Of a stretch of DNA of 64,000 nt, positions 51,055-59,886 are shown piece by piece (position 1 is the stretch's first letter; every line of letters begins with the position of its first letter). This DNA is from Ancylomarina sp048268005. Its GTDB lineage: Bacteria > Bacteroidota > Bacteroidia > Bacteroidales > Marinifilaceae. Under the pieces are notes generated by a model. It did not search any database. It worked only from the letters and a program-made list of their open reading frames with translations, and had not been told where the DNA came from. Both the position numbers and the translations under genes were made by a program. The stretch is taken from the NCBI GenBank assembly GCA_048268005.1, contig JBLWWJ010000005.1, positions 1 to 64,000 of the forward strand, in the 5' to 3' direction.

Positions 51055-52866
51055 ATGACAAATTTAAATTATGGCGTGGTTGGAAATTGTCGGTCTGCAG
51101 CACTGATCTCTGAAAAAGGTTCATTAGACTGGTTATGTTTACCCCAATTCGATTCCTCTTCAGCTTTCGCTAAGCTACTGGATCGAGAAAAAGGTGGCAG
51201 CTTTGAAGTGATTCCCGAAAAATTAGTTCGCAGTGTTCAATACTATAAAAAAAACACCAACATTCTGCATACGCGTTTCATTTGTGAAGATGGAATTTTT
51301 GAACTCGTGGATTTTATGCCTCGATACATCACCGAGGATAATGATTATTATGCGCCACCTGATCTTGTGCGATATTTTAAGCACATAAAAGGGAAACCAA
51401 CTTTCCGTATTCACTACAACCCCAAATTGGATTATGCGCGTAATCATACGCAGAACAAGCATGCTCAGTTTGATTTTATTAAATCGTTTACCACCAGTGG
51501 CACTTACGATTCACTGTATTTATATACGAGTTTTGATTGCGATTCTGTTTTAAATCATGATATTATTCGCTTAGAAAAACATGAATTTTGTCTGGTTACA
51601 TACAATCAAAAGCTCCTAAAACAAACAGACGAAAGAATCTACCTGATTTTACAGAGGACAAAAACCTATTGGTTAAATTGGTCAGAAAAAACAAAAATCC
51701 ACCCGAAATATAAAGATGAAATCAATCGTTCAGCTTTGGTTTTAAAATTACTTAACTACCAAAAATCGGGTGCTGTATTGGCTGCCATAACCACTTCCTT
51801 ACCTGAGACCATTGGTGAGGTTCGCAATTGGGATTATCGTTTTTGCTGGATTCGGGATGGCTCCATGGTGGTGAAAATCCTTACGCAATTAGGACACTAC
51901 AATGTGGCCAAACGCTATTTGGATTTCATTATGGATATTATTCCTGAAAAAAAGGAAAAAGTACAGATCATGTATGGCATCAATGGCGAAAAAGAGCTCT
52001 CAGAATACGAATTAGATCATCTTGCCGGTTACCAAGGTTCAAAACCTGTTCGAATTGGAAACGCCGCTTACAAGCAAAAACAAAACGATATTTATGGGAT
52101 TCTCCTGGACTTGATTCATCAGCAATTTGAGTTGTTCGAAAATTCATTGGGCCATACCGAAGAACTCTGCACCATTGTGCGAAGTATCGTGAATGTGGTC
52201 GATGAGAATTGGCGCAAACCCGATAGAGGTATCTGGGAAATTAGAGGTAAGAGTCTGCACTTTACCTTTAGTAAGGTGATGTGTTGGGTGGCTTTCGACC
52301 GTGCCGTCAAAATTTCAAAACTTCTCAAAAGCGATTACTATGTGAATAAGTGGACTCCCTTTCGCGATGCCGTGAAAGAGGATATCATGAAACATGCCTG
52401 GAGCGAAAAGAAACAAGCTTTTACCCAATATTATGGCTCCGATGATTTAGATGCTTCGGTTTTATTAATGGAGAATTATGGTTTTATTGAGGCTACTGAT
52501 GAAAAATACATCTCTACCGTTCTCACCATACAAAAAGAACTGGAGCACGATGGTTTGATGTATCGCTATAAGAATCAGGATGATTTTGGAACGCCAAAGT
52601 CAGCCTTTACCATTTGTTCCTTTTGGCTCATAAATAGCCTATTCAAAATTGGAAGAAAAAAGGAAGCCAAAGAAAAATTTGACATTCTCATGAGCCATTC
52701 AAACCATGTAGGTTTATTCTCTGAAGATATCGATTTTGATACGAAACGATTACTTGGAAACTTTCCTCAGGCCTATTCACACTTGGCGATTATCGAAACG
52801 GCAATGAACTTCTCTGAAGAAGATGACGAAGAATCTGAAGGACTAATTGAACAATTGAATTGTTAA
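51055..52866 (+). CDS. Glycoside hydrolase family 15 enzyme
   Basis: A 603-residue (alpha/alpha)6-barrel enzyme with the N-terminal beta domain of GH15 trehalase/glucoamylase-like proteins. VVGNCRSAALISEKGSLDWLCLPQFDS is the family N-terminus, RNWDYRFCWIRDGS is the conserved substrate loop, and PDRGIWEIRG and NFPQAYSHLAIIETA are the catalytic-Glu regions. GH15 includes trehalases in actinobacteria and glucoamylases elsewhere. The divergent OtsAB neighbour favours a trehalase-like activity, but this is inference. No signal peptide, so cytoplasmic. Confidence 0.9.
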   Translation: MTNLNYGVVGNCRSAALISEKGSLDWLCLPQFDSSSAFAKLLDREKGGSFEVIPEKLVRSVQYYKKNTNILHTRFICEDGIFELVDFMPRYITEDNDYYAPPDLVRYFKHIKGKPTFRIHYNPKLDYARNHTQNKHAQFDFIKSFTTSGTYDSLYLYTSFDCDSVLNHDIIRLEKHEFCLVTYNQKLLKQTDERIYLILQRTKTYWLNWSEKTKIHPKYKDEINRSALVLKLLNYQKSGAVLAAITTSLPETIGEVRNWDYRFCWIRDGSMVVKILTQLGHYNVAKRYLDFIMDIIPEKKEKVQIMYGINGEKELSEYELDHLAGYQGSKPVRIGNAAYKQKQNDIYGILLDLIHQQFELFENSLGHTEELCTIVRSIVNVVDENWRKPDRGIWEIRGKSLHFTFSKVMCWVAFDRAVKISKLLKSDYYVNKWTPFRDAVKEDIMKHAWSEKKQAFTQYYGSDDLDASVLLMENYGFIEATDEKYISTVLTIQKELEHDGLMYRYKNQDDFGTPKSAFTICSFWLINSLFKIGRKKEAKEKFDILMSHSNHVGLFSEDIDFDTKRLLGNFPQAYSHLAIIETAMNFSEEDDEESEGLIEQLNC

Positions 52867-52897
52867 ATTAGTGACTCCTTAAAGATGAATAATATAG

Positions 52898-52926
52898 GAC
52901 CAATTCAGCGTTTGAATTGGTCTTTT
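52898..52926 (+). terminator. Intrinsic terminator of the GH15 gene
   Basis: GACCAATTCA (52898-52907) pairs perfectly with TGAATTGGTC (52913-52922), followed by TTTTATTTTT. It lies 32 bp past the GH15 stop. Confidence 0.85.
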
Positions 52927-53001
52927 ATTTTTACTAAAGTCATTATTATATTCATAATATAACTACTTTCGCGCCACATTTATTTTTTAACGCATTATAT
53001 T

Positions 53002-53589
53002 ATGAATTCCATACTAGAACGAAATCTTTATTTCGTAAAAGAACATGTTGGCATGTTTAAAGCCGCCAATAATTATGACATATACAACCCTGAGACCCAG
53101 GACATGATCATGAGCTGTCGGGAAGAAAACCTGGGTTTCTTCACCAAATTATTTCGTTTTACGGGCTATAAAAGAATGACGCCTTTCAATGTCGTGATCA
53201 AAACCAATTCAGGCGATAAGGTGCTGACTATCAAGCGAAACATTTCTCTTTTTATATCCAATGTGGAAGTCTTCGACGAAAATGATCATTTGGTAGGACG
53301 ATTTAAACAAAAATTCTTCTCTATAGGGGGAAAATTCAATGTTTTTGATGCCAAGGACACACATCTTTGTACCCTAAAAGGAAAATGGACAGCCTGGGAT
53401 TTTAAATTCTTAAAAGATGATGTTGAACTCGCTCATGTCAGCAAGAAATGGGCAGGTATTGGTAAGGAACTCTTCACTTCTGCTGACAACTACATCTTAG
53501 AAATCTCAAAAGAAGTGCCTTCTGATCATCCAATTAGAATCATGATCTTAGCTGCTGTTATGTGTATCGACATGGTACTAAAAGAGTAA
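53002..53589 (+). CDS. Phospholipid scramblase/LURP-one-like protein
   Basis: A 195-residue protein of the LOR (LURP-one-related/scramblase/Tubby-like) beta-barrel fold. Repeating pattern strands are NDHLVGRFKQKFFSIGGKFNVFDAK and CTLKGKWTAWDFKFLKDDVELAHVSKKW, with an IGKELF turn and a C-terminal hydrophobic helix (IRIMILAAVMCIDMVLK) that matches the buried helix of the barrel. Such proteins bind membranes or acidic lipids; no enzymatic role is established in bacteria. It stands alone with a terminator. Confidence 0.85.
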   Translation: MNSILERNLYFVKEHVGMFKAANNYDIYNPETQDMIMSCREENLGFFTKLFRFTGYKRMTPFNVVIKTNSGDKVLTIKRNISLFISNVEVFDENDHLVGRFKQKFFSIGGKFNVFDAKDTHLCTLKGKWTAWDFKFLKDDVELAHVSKKWAGIGKELFTSADNYILEISKEVPSDHPIRIMILAAVMCIDMVLKE

Positions 53590-53608
53590 ACCTCATACAA
53601 ATATCAAC

Positions 53609-53640
53609 AAGCCACCTGATACTTATGAGGTGGCTTTTCT
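53609..53640 (+). terminator. Intrinsic terminator of the scramblase-like gene
   Basis: AAGCCACCT (53609-53617) pairs perfectly with AGGTGGCTT (53628-53636), followed by TTCTTTTT. It lies 19 bp past the stop. Confidence 0.8.
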
Positions 53641-53760
53641 TTTTAAATTCGGGGCCTGACGAAGAAATTTGTAAAAAAATGAAAGCTTCATATAACTTTA
53701 AGTGGTACTTTTGAGTTTAAGCCTGTCTTTTACCAACTAACCTGTAAGTAGATTCCCCAT

Positions 53761-54183
53761 ATGTTTTTACCCATTTCAAATAGAGAAGCCTTTTTAAGAG
53801 AATTTAAATTTCAGACCTCACGAAGTAGCGGTCCGGGTGGTCAGCATGTGAATAAGGTAAGCTCCAGGGTTGAACTCCGATTTAATCTTAGAGAAACGCA
53901 CTTGCTGAGCGATGAGGATAAAAGCACTCTTTATAATAAATTGGCAACACGCATCAGCCAGGATGGTATTCTGAGTATTGTCGTTCAAACAGATCGTTCT
54001 CAATTAAGAAATAAACAATCAGCAATTGAGAAGTTCTTCGACTTGCTCACACAAGCTTTTACCCCAATTAAAAAGCGCAGACCAACAAAGCCCAGCCGTG
54101 CCGCTCGCGAAAGACGATTAAAGACTAAACGTATCGATTCTGAGAAAAAAACGCGTCGTCGCTCTTCGGGCTGGAATGAATAA
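53761..54183 (+). CDS. arfB: Alternative ribosome-rescue peptidyl-tRNA hydrolase ArfB
   Basis: A 140-residue ArfB (YaeJ) protein. The release-factor GGQ is in SRSSGPGGQHVNKVSSRVEL and SDRSQLRNKQSAIEK-type QTDRSQLRNKQ is the conserved loop. A strongly basic tail (KKRRPTKPSRAARERR...KKTRRRSSGWNE) inserts into the empty mRNA channel of stalled ribosomes. Length and order are normal. It stands alone on the plus strand, 177 bp after the scramblase-like gene. Confidence 0.96.
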   Translation: MFLPISNREAFLREFKFQTSRSSGPGGQHVNKVSSRVELRFNLRETHLLSDEDKSTLYNKLATRISQDGILSIVVQTDRSQLRNKQSAIEKFFDLLTQAFTPIKKRRPTKPSRAARERRLKTKRIDSEKKTRRRSSGWNE

Positions 54184-54324
54184 GGTGATTAGAATTTTAG
54201 TTTGTTTCTTTCAATTTAGGTAGGCTAAGCTATAGTTTATTTTTTTTTATTGATAAAAAAGTAGGGTATTTCAAAACTTGGATGTTTTAATAGAAACAAG
54301 TTTAAATCTATAAATCGTCCCCCT

Positions 54325-55575
54325 ATGAAAAAACAATTAAATATCTTAATCATTAGCTTCATTCTATGTACAAGCACCCTAGTATCCTGTTCAAAAAGTA
54401 GCGGTGATGATAATAACTCCGAAAGCGAAAATGGAGGTATCAGTCTTACAGCAAATAAAACCTCAATTCTTGCTGATGGCAAAGATGAAATCATTTTTAC
54501 CGTTAAAGACAATAACTCAAAAGATATTACTTCTGAGTCGAAGATTTATGTGGATGGTGAAGCCATTACAAATAACGTCTATACGAGTACTACAAAAGGC
54601 GAACACAAAGTAAAAGCCGTTAATCTGGATAGAGAAGCTAGTATGAAAATTCTGGTTCGTCACTACACCACCCGATTATATCTATCAAGCAACAGAACGT
54701 CCGTATTCTCATCGGGAACTGAACAATTTGAATTTAAAGTACTCGACACAAAATTAAATAATGTAACTGCCGATGCTAAATTCTATATTGATGATCAGTT
54801 AATTAATGGCCACACATTTCGTTCATCTGCAGATGGGAAATACAAGGTTAGAGCCGAATTTTCTGATATTAAAAGTGCAGACTTGCTCATTGGCGTTAAT
54901 ATGTCGCCTCGAAATGTATTGGTAGAAGATTACACCGCAACCTGGTGTGGTTATTGCCCGGAATCGATGTATCATCTGGAAGAACTAAAAAGTAAAACCT
55001 CTGCAAACATGGTAATAACAGCCATCCATGGCGATGATGAGTTCACTTTTTCGAAGATAGGTAGTTTGGCATCAACCTACAACATAAGTGGATACCCGAC
55101 TAAGATCGTTAATAGAAAACCCTCAATCAGCATAACTGAAAGCTCTTTAAAAGATCTAGTTAAAGAATCATGTCCGTTGGGGCTTTCATCTTCAATTCAA
55201 GTGGATGGAAACAATGCCAAAATAGATGTTCAATTAGAAACTTATCAAACAACTCAAGACATCAAATTAGTCGTAGCTCTATGCGACAATAATCACCTGG
55301 CAGATCAGTCCAATTACTACAATAACGACACTAATTCAGCCTTTTATCAAGCTGGTGAAAAAATGAAGAATTTTCAACACAATTACATTCTTCGTAAAAC
55401 ATTAACCGATTTGTATGGCGATGCCATCCCCAATGAGAAATTGACTCAGGGATCGAGCTATAAGCTATCCTATACCACAGATGTTTCGAAATACAACAAA
55501 TCTCATCTATCTGTCATCGCTTTTCTGGTAAAAGATGCTGAGGTTATTAATGCAATTTCTGTTGATAATTTATAA
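54325..55575 (+). CDS. Omp28-like lipoprotein with thioredoxin-type domain
   Basis: A 416-residue lipoprotein: signal peptide ending at a lipobox-like LVSC at residue 24, then two Ig-like beta modules with related sequence (NKTSILADGKDEIIFTVKD and NRTSVFSSGTEQFEFKVLD, about 40-190), then a thioredoxin-like domain with VEDYTATWCGYCPESMYHLEEL (CxxC), and a C-terminal beta domain (about 295-416). This is the Omp28-related family of outer-membrane proteins. The TlpA and DUF6029 genes follow, so the three probably act on disulfides of exported proteins; the exact substrate is unknown. Confidence 0.82.
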   Translation: MKKQLNILIISFILCTSTLVSCSKSSGDDNNSESENGGISLTANKTSILADGKDEIIFTVKDNNSKDITSESKIYVDGEAITNNVYTSTTKGEHKVKAVNLDREASMKILVRHYTTRLYLSSNRTSVFSSGTEQFEFKVLDTKLNNVTADAKFYIDDQLINGHTFRSSADGKYKVRAEFSDIKSADLLIGVNMSPRNVLVEDYTATWCGYCPESMYHLEELKSKTSANMVITAIHGDDEFTFSKIGSLASTYNISGYPTKIVNRKPSISITESSLKDLVKESCPLGLSSSIQVDGNNAKIDVQLETYQTTQDIKLVVALCDNNHLADQSNYYNNDTNSAFYQAGEKMKNFQHNYILRKTLTDLYGDAIPNEKLTQGSSYKLSYTTDVSKYNKSHLSVIAFLVKDAEVINAISVDNL

Positions 55576-55692
55576 TCCAAGAATTTTAAATCAAGTTTAG
55601 TTGTTCAAAACAAGGCAGCCTGTTGGGGAATCAACGAACCCTTTCAGGACGCTTTGTTTGATAATATCAACCAAATTCTATCCGATATAATA

Positions 55693-56178
55693 ATGAAAAA
55701 ATATCTCATAAGCCTTCTACTTGTTATCACTGCTTTATGCGCAAATGCACAAATTACCAGCACTCAACTTAAGGATTTAAATGGCAAAACAATACCATCA
55801 GATAATATCTTAAACAATAGCGAAGAGCCGATTGTTTTATGCTTTTGGGCAACCTGGTGTCGTCCCTGCCTACAGGAACTAGAGGCCATTAACGAAGCCA
55901 TAGATGACTGGCGTGATGAAGTGAATTTTAAAATGGTCGCCATATCGATTGATAATACCCGATCCAGCTCTAAAGTCCCTGCATTGGTGAAAGCCAGAGA
56001 CTGGCAATTCGATGTCTACATCGATGAAAACTCAGATTTAAAACGTGCTCTTAATGTGTCTGGCGTTCCTTTTTGCTGTATCATTAAAAAGGGTGAAATA
56101 GTTTGGAAACATAGTGGCTATCAGCCTGGAAGTGAAGAACTAATTCTGGAGAAACTGACTGAATTATCAAAAAAATAA
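55693..56178 (+). CDS. TlpA-like thiol-disulfide oxidoreductase
   Basis: A 161-residue exported thioredoxin when started at MKKYLISLLLVITALCANAQ, a good signal peptide (ATG 55693); the frame also has an ATG 13 codons upstream, which reads as leader sequence without family likeness. CFWATWCRPCLQELEAI has the CxxC active site, and VSGVPFCCIIKKGEIV the cis-Pro loop. It lies 117 bp after the Omp28 gene and 13 bp before DUF6029. Confidence 0.88.
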   Translation: MKKYLISLLLVITALCANAQITSTQLKDLNGKTIPSDNILNNSEEPIVLCFWATWCRPCLQELEAINEAIDDWRDEVNFKMVAISIDNTRSSSKVPALVKARDWQFDVYIDENSDLKRALNVSGVPFCCIIKKGEIVWKHSGYQPGSEELILEKLTELSKK

Positions 56179-56191
56179 GCTTGAAAAGAAT

Positions 56192-57784
56192 ATGAATAAA
56201 GGTAAAATACTAACAGGGCTTATTATACTGGGTCTGTGCCACCTTGGAAATGCTCAAGATAAAAAAGGGAAACTAAGTGGTAGTTTCGAAACCATTAACC
56301 AGGTTTACAAGAAAGACAAGAAAACCAAGGCTGTTGTACCCGATGATAAATTTGGTTCTAACTCCTATCTCAAATTGGATTATCATATTGGGAAATTAAG
56401 CATGGGCTTGCAGTACGAAGCCTATTTACCCAAACTAGTAGGTTACGATATCCGCTATAAAGATCAGAAAATAGCAGGACGATACTTGAAGTATCAGGAT
56501 GAGACATTGGAAATCACTGTGGGTAACTTTTACGAACAATTTGGTAGCGGTCTTATTTTTAGAAGCTACGAAAACCGCGAACTGGGTATTAACAATGCCA
56601 TTGAGGGTGTGGGTGTGAGATTCAAACCTACTGACTACCTATACTTAAAAGCCATATATGGCAAGCAACGTGAATTCTTCGAAGTTTCAGATGGTATACT
56701 GAGAGGTCTTGATGGTACATTTGATTTGACACAATACTTTGGTTTAAAAGACAGTCACCTTACTGCAGGAGGAAGCTGGTTAAGCAAATATGAAGCTTAT
56801 ACAGGTGCTTTGGAAGATTTCCCAAGTCAGGTTAACGCCTATTCAGCTCGAATGGATCTTGGAATAAAAAATTGGAGTATGAATGCCGAGTTTGTTCAGA
56901 AGAATGATGACAGAAGAATTGAAAAGCCTGATAGAGAAATAACAGGTCAAGCACTACTCATTAATTCATCCTTTGCAAAATCAGGTTTGGGGATGAATTT
57001 TACTTTCAGAGCTCTAAAAGATATGAGTTTCTATAATGAAAGAGCGGCCAGTGGCTTAAATCTTTTAGTGAATTATTTACCAGCCATCACCAAACAACAC
57101 AAATACAGTTTGTTGAATATTTACACTTATATTACTCAGGCCAATGGCGAAATGGGAGCTCAATTCGACCTTTATAAAAAATTCAAAAAAGGGAGTCTGC
57201 TGGGAGGTAAATATGGAACCAAACTGGAAGTTAACCTCTCTGCTTACAACGATTTAGAGCTTAAAAACGCTGAAACAAAGGAGAACGATTTCCTTAAGCT
57301 CGGAGACAGCAAACTGTATCGGGATATCAACATCCATTTGTCGAAAAAACTCTCGAAAAGATTAAAAACCAAGCTGGCTTATGCCCATATCGATTATAAT
57401 AAAGGGAAATTACAAGGCGGTGACTCTCCCATCGTAAAATCAGACTTTCTGGCCAGTGAAATCGAATTTAAACTGAAACCTAAACATGTTCTGAGGGCCG
57501 AATTGCAACACCTTTGGACCAAGCAGGACAAAAAAAACTGGGTAGCAGGCTTGCTTGAATATTCTATTGCACCGGGCTTCTCCATGTTTGTTTCCGATCA
57601 ATACAACTACGGAGATAAGGACAAGATCCATTATTATTCCGGTGGATTTGGATGGGCCAAAGACTCAAAAAACTTGCAGGTAGCCTATGGCAGAAATCGT
57701 GAAGGCTTAAACTGTTCCGGAGGCGTTTGTCGATTTGTACCTGCCTATACCGGTCTGAACATTAGCTTTTCGACCAGCTTCTAA
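56192..57784 (+). CDS. DUF6029 outer-membrane barrel protein
   Basis: A 530-residue protein with a signal peptide ending GLCHLGNAQ, then a long beta-barrel with alternating aromatic strands (KLSMGLQYEAYLPK, TVGNFYEQFGSGLIFRSYENREL, FSMFVSDQYNYGDK) and a C-terminal strand ending in TGLNISFSTSF. DUF6029 proteins are conserved next to Omp28/TlpA genes in Bacteroidota. Probably an outer-membrane partner of the redox pair; function not established. Confidence 0.85.
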   Translation: MNKGKILTGLIILGLCHLGNAQDKKGKLSGSFETINQVYKKDKKTKAVVPDDKFGSNSYLKLDYHIGKLSMGLQYEAYLPKLVGYDIRYKDQKIAGRYLKYQDETLEITVGNFYEQFGSGLIFRSYENRELGINNAIEGVGVRFKPTDYLYLKAIYGKQREFFEVSDGILRGLDGTFDLTQYFGLKDSHLTAGGSWLSKYEAYTGALEDFPSQVNAYSARMDLGIKNWSMNAEFVQKNDDRRIEKPDREITGQALLINSSFAKSGLGMNFTFRALKDMSFYNERAASGLNLLVNYLPAITKQHKYSLLNIYTYITQANGEMGAQFDLYKKFKKGSLLGGKYGTKLEVNLSAYNDLELKNAETKENDFLKLGDSKLYRDINIHLSKKLSKRLKTKLAYAHIDYNKGKLQGGDSPIVKSDFLASEIEFKLKPKHVLRAELQHLWTKQDKKNWVAGLLEYSIAPGFSMFVSDQYNYGDKDKIHYYSGGFGWAKDSKNLQVAYGRNREGLNCSGGVCRFVPAYTGLNISFSTSF

Positions 57785-57854
57785 ACTTATAAGTTTATCA
57801 AAATGAATAGCTTATTTATCTAAATCACAATTTAACTAACCAAATCATTTTGAT

Positions 57855-57884
57855 GGGCATCTCATATTTGAGGTGCCCTTTTTA
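57855..57884 (+). terminator. Intrinsic terminator of the Omp28 operon
   Basis: GGGCA (57855-57859) pairs with TGCCC (57874-57878), with CTCA/TGAG inside, followed by TTTTTATTTT. It lies 71 bp past the DUF6029 stop. Confidence 0.75.
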
Positions 57885-58050
57885 TTTTAGATGGGTCGTA
57901 TTAGAAGAATTAGTTAATAAAACAGGAACTATTAGCTATTTAAGCATCAGAACAAAAAAAGATACTTATTGTTAATAAAAATTATTTTTTATTGTTAGAT
58001 TTAAAAAGAATTAACGATTATCTTTTTTTTTAACCCGATATATTGATAAG

Positions 58051-58272
58051 ATGAAAGAATCAAGACCCTACACATTAAAAGAAATTTGGCCTATCGTTAC
58101 AATCGTAGCTATACTTTTTGTTGTGCAAGTCATTTATTTTATTCTGGATACAGAAATAGACAAATCTTCAATTTTGACTTATAAATCTCTTATCTCTCAT
58201 GCAATAATACTAATAATAGTGATTTGTACTCCTCGCTATGCTGCATGGAGAATCAAGAGAAAGCTTAGATAA
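58051..58272 (+). CDS. Small two-helix membrane protein
   Basis: A 73-residue protein with helices at about residues 12-31 and 46-60 and a basic C-terminus (RYAAWRIKRKLR). The start ATG at 58051 follows an AT-rich region with TATTGATAAG. It is not near any gene of like function. I see no domain. Confidence 0.55.
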   Translation: MKESRPYTLKEIWPIVTIVAILFVVQVIYFILDTEIDKSSILTYKSLISHAIILIIVICTPRYAAWRIKRKLR

Positions 58273-58290
58273 TATATTCTGAAAAATCGA

Positions 58291-58415
58291 GAACCTGAGG
58301 CACGAAGACAAAGCAATCTCATGATAAACGAAGCCTTGTTGATAAAGGTGTGCTTTCGATTATGAGATTACTACTCTCGCTTAGGTTCACTCGTAATGGC
58401 AGATCAAGTCTGCCA
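58291..58415. repeat. Imperfect palindromic intergenic repeat
   Basis: GAACCT (58291-58296) and AATCTCAT (58315-58322) pair with ATGAGATT (58362-58369) and AGGTTC (58383-58388), giving an ~100-bp imperfect inverted repeat. TGGCAGA (58397-58403) pairs with TCTGCCA (58409-58415) as a separate short hairpin. It looks like a dispersed element common in Bacteroidota. Confidence 0.5.
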
Positions 58416-58448
58416 TTCGCTTCGAAATAATAATCCCAAAAAAAACAG

Positions 58449-58478
58449 AAAGGCTGCCCTATCACTCAGGCAGCCTTT
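58449..58478. terminator. Terminator of the polyamine operon
   Basis: AAAGGCTGCC (58449-58458) pairs perfectly with GGCAGCCTTT (58469-58478). On the minus strand it is followed by T-rich sequence. It lies 20 bp past the stop of the acidic protein gene at 58498. Confidence 0.8.
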
Positions 58479-58497
58479 ATTCATTTTACGAAGTTGT

Positions 58498-58818
58498 CTA
58501 GTCTTCGTCCTCGTCGAAATCATCCTCACTGGTATACTTTTCCTCATATCGCTCTCTTCTACTACTCAAGAGTACACCATCATCATCATAATCGGAATCC
58601 TGATCCACCAATTCCATTGCCTTACGTACCGACATTCGAACCATGTAGATTTTCTCTTCTGTCTCGAAAGGTAAAGCAGATACTAACTCACCTTTAGGAT
58701 TTGTAAATTCAATAAGATGTTCACTAAAGCCTTCAAGATAATGAAGTTTGATTTGCTCCTGAATTTCTATTGAGAGCTTTTCATAGTTTTGAATGACTTT
58801 GGGTTTGTTCGTTTCCAT
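58498..58818 (-). CDS. Acidic small protein of unknown function
   Basis: A 106-residue protein with an N-terminal helical region (KPKVIQNYEKLSIEIQEQIKLHY), a central LVSALPFETEEKIYMVRMSVRKAMELV segment and a very acidic tail (about 78-106, ending EDDFDEDED). It lies 27 bp after the deoxyhypusine-synthase-like gene and is the last gene of the polyamine operon. It has no eIF5A likeness. I recognise it as a conserved Bacteroidota type but have no function. Confidence 0.7.
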   Translation of the reverse strand: METNKPKVIQNYEKLSIEIQEQIKLHYLEGFSEHLIEFTNPKGELVSALPFETEEKIYMVRMSVRKAMELVDQDSDYDDDGVLLSSRRERYEEKYTSEDDFDEDED

Positions 58819-58845
58819 GATTAAAATAAAATGATTAAGTGTGAA

Positions 58846-59823
58846 TTACCAGTCCAAAAGATATGCAAAAATTAATGGCGCGACAATAGTTGCATCAGAT
58901 TCTACAATAAATTTTGGGGTATTAATATCAAGCTTTCCCCAAGTGATTTTCTCATTGGGTACAGCCCCGGAATAAGATCCATAACTGGTCGTTGAATCTG
59001 ATATTTGGCAGAAATAACTCCAAAAAGGTGTGTCTGTTCTTTCCATGTCCTGATAAAGCATGGGTACCACACAAATTGGGAAGTCGCCGGCAATACCACC
59101 ACCAATTTGGAAGAAACCTATGCCATTGTCCTTAGTATTTTCGGTATACCAATCTGCCAACCAAGTCATGTACTCAATACCCGATTTCATAGTAGAAGGC
59201 TTCAACTCCCCTTTCAAACAATAGGAAGCAAAAATATTTCCCATGGTTGAGTCTTCCCAACCCGGTACCACAATCGGTAAATTCTTTTCGGCAGCAGCCA
59301 GCATCCACGAATCCTTAGGATCTATTTCGTAATATTGCTCCAGAACGCCCGAAAGTAACATTTTATACATGTACTCGTGTGGCAAATAACGTTCACCTGC
59401 CTCTTCTGCTGTCTTCCATATTTCATAGATATGCTTCTGCAGTCGGCGGAAAGCCTCTTCTTCAGGAATACAAGTATCGGTTACACGGTTTAAGCCCTGT
59501 TCCAACAAATCCCACTCCTGTTGAGGCGTAAAGTCACGATAATCAGGCACACGACGATAGTGTGAGTGAGCTACCAAATTCATAATATCTTCTTCAAGAT
59601 TAGCTCCCGTACAAGTGATGATTTGCACTTTATCCTGACGAATCATTTCAGCCAATGATTTTCCTAACTCTGCCGTACTCATCGCACCAGCCAGTGTGAT
59701 CATCATTTTATTTCCCTGCTCAAGCTGTTGCTCGTAAGCTTTAGCTGCATCAACCAAAGTGGCTGCATTGAAATGCTTGTAATGCTCTGTTACAAACTGT
59801 GAAATGGGTCCTTTTGTCTTCAT
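58846..59823 (-). CDS. Deoxyhypusine-synthase-like enzyme (probable polyamine synthase)
   Basis: A 325-residue DHS-fold enzyme. The NAD-binding parts MITLAGAMSTAELGKSLAEMI and IITCTGANLEEDI fit the family, as do GIGFFQIGGGIAGDFPI and SYGSYSGAVPNEKITWGKL. Lys297 in ITWGK lines up with Lys329 of human DHS, which forms the covalent intermediate. Bacteria lack eIF5A, and DHS-like proteins in bacteria are known or proposed to make homospermidine or related polyamines. Its place after arginine decarboxylase and agmatinase supports a polyamine role. The exact product is inference. Confidence 0.9.
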   Translation of the reverse strand: MKTKGPISQFVTEHYKHFNAATLVDAAKAYEQQLEQGNKMMITLAGAMSTAELGKSLAEMIRQDKVQIITCTGANLEEDIMNLVAHSHYRRVPDYRDFTPQQEWDLLEQGLNRVTDTCIPEEEAFRRLQKHIYEIWKTAEEAGERYLPHEYMYKMLLSGVLEQYYEIDPKDSWMLAAAEKNLPIVVPGWEDSTMGNIFASYCLKGELKPSTMKSGIEYMTWLADWYTENTKDNGIGFFQIGGGIAGDFPICVVPMLYQDMERTDTPFWSYFCQISDSTTSYGSYSGAVPNEKITWGKLDINTPKFIVESDATIVAPLIFAYLLDW

Positions 59824-59886
59824 TTGATTAAGTAATAATCTAATTTAAATACGTGATAAAATAATAAATTGACGGCCTTTCAATAG

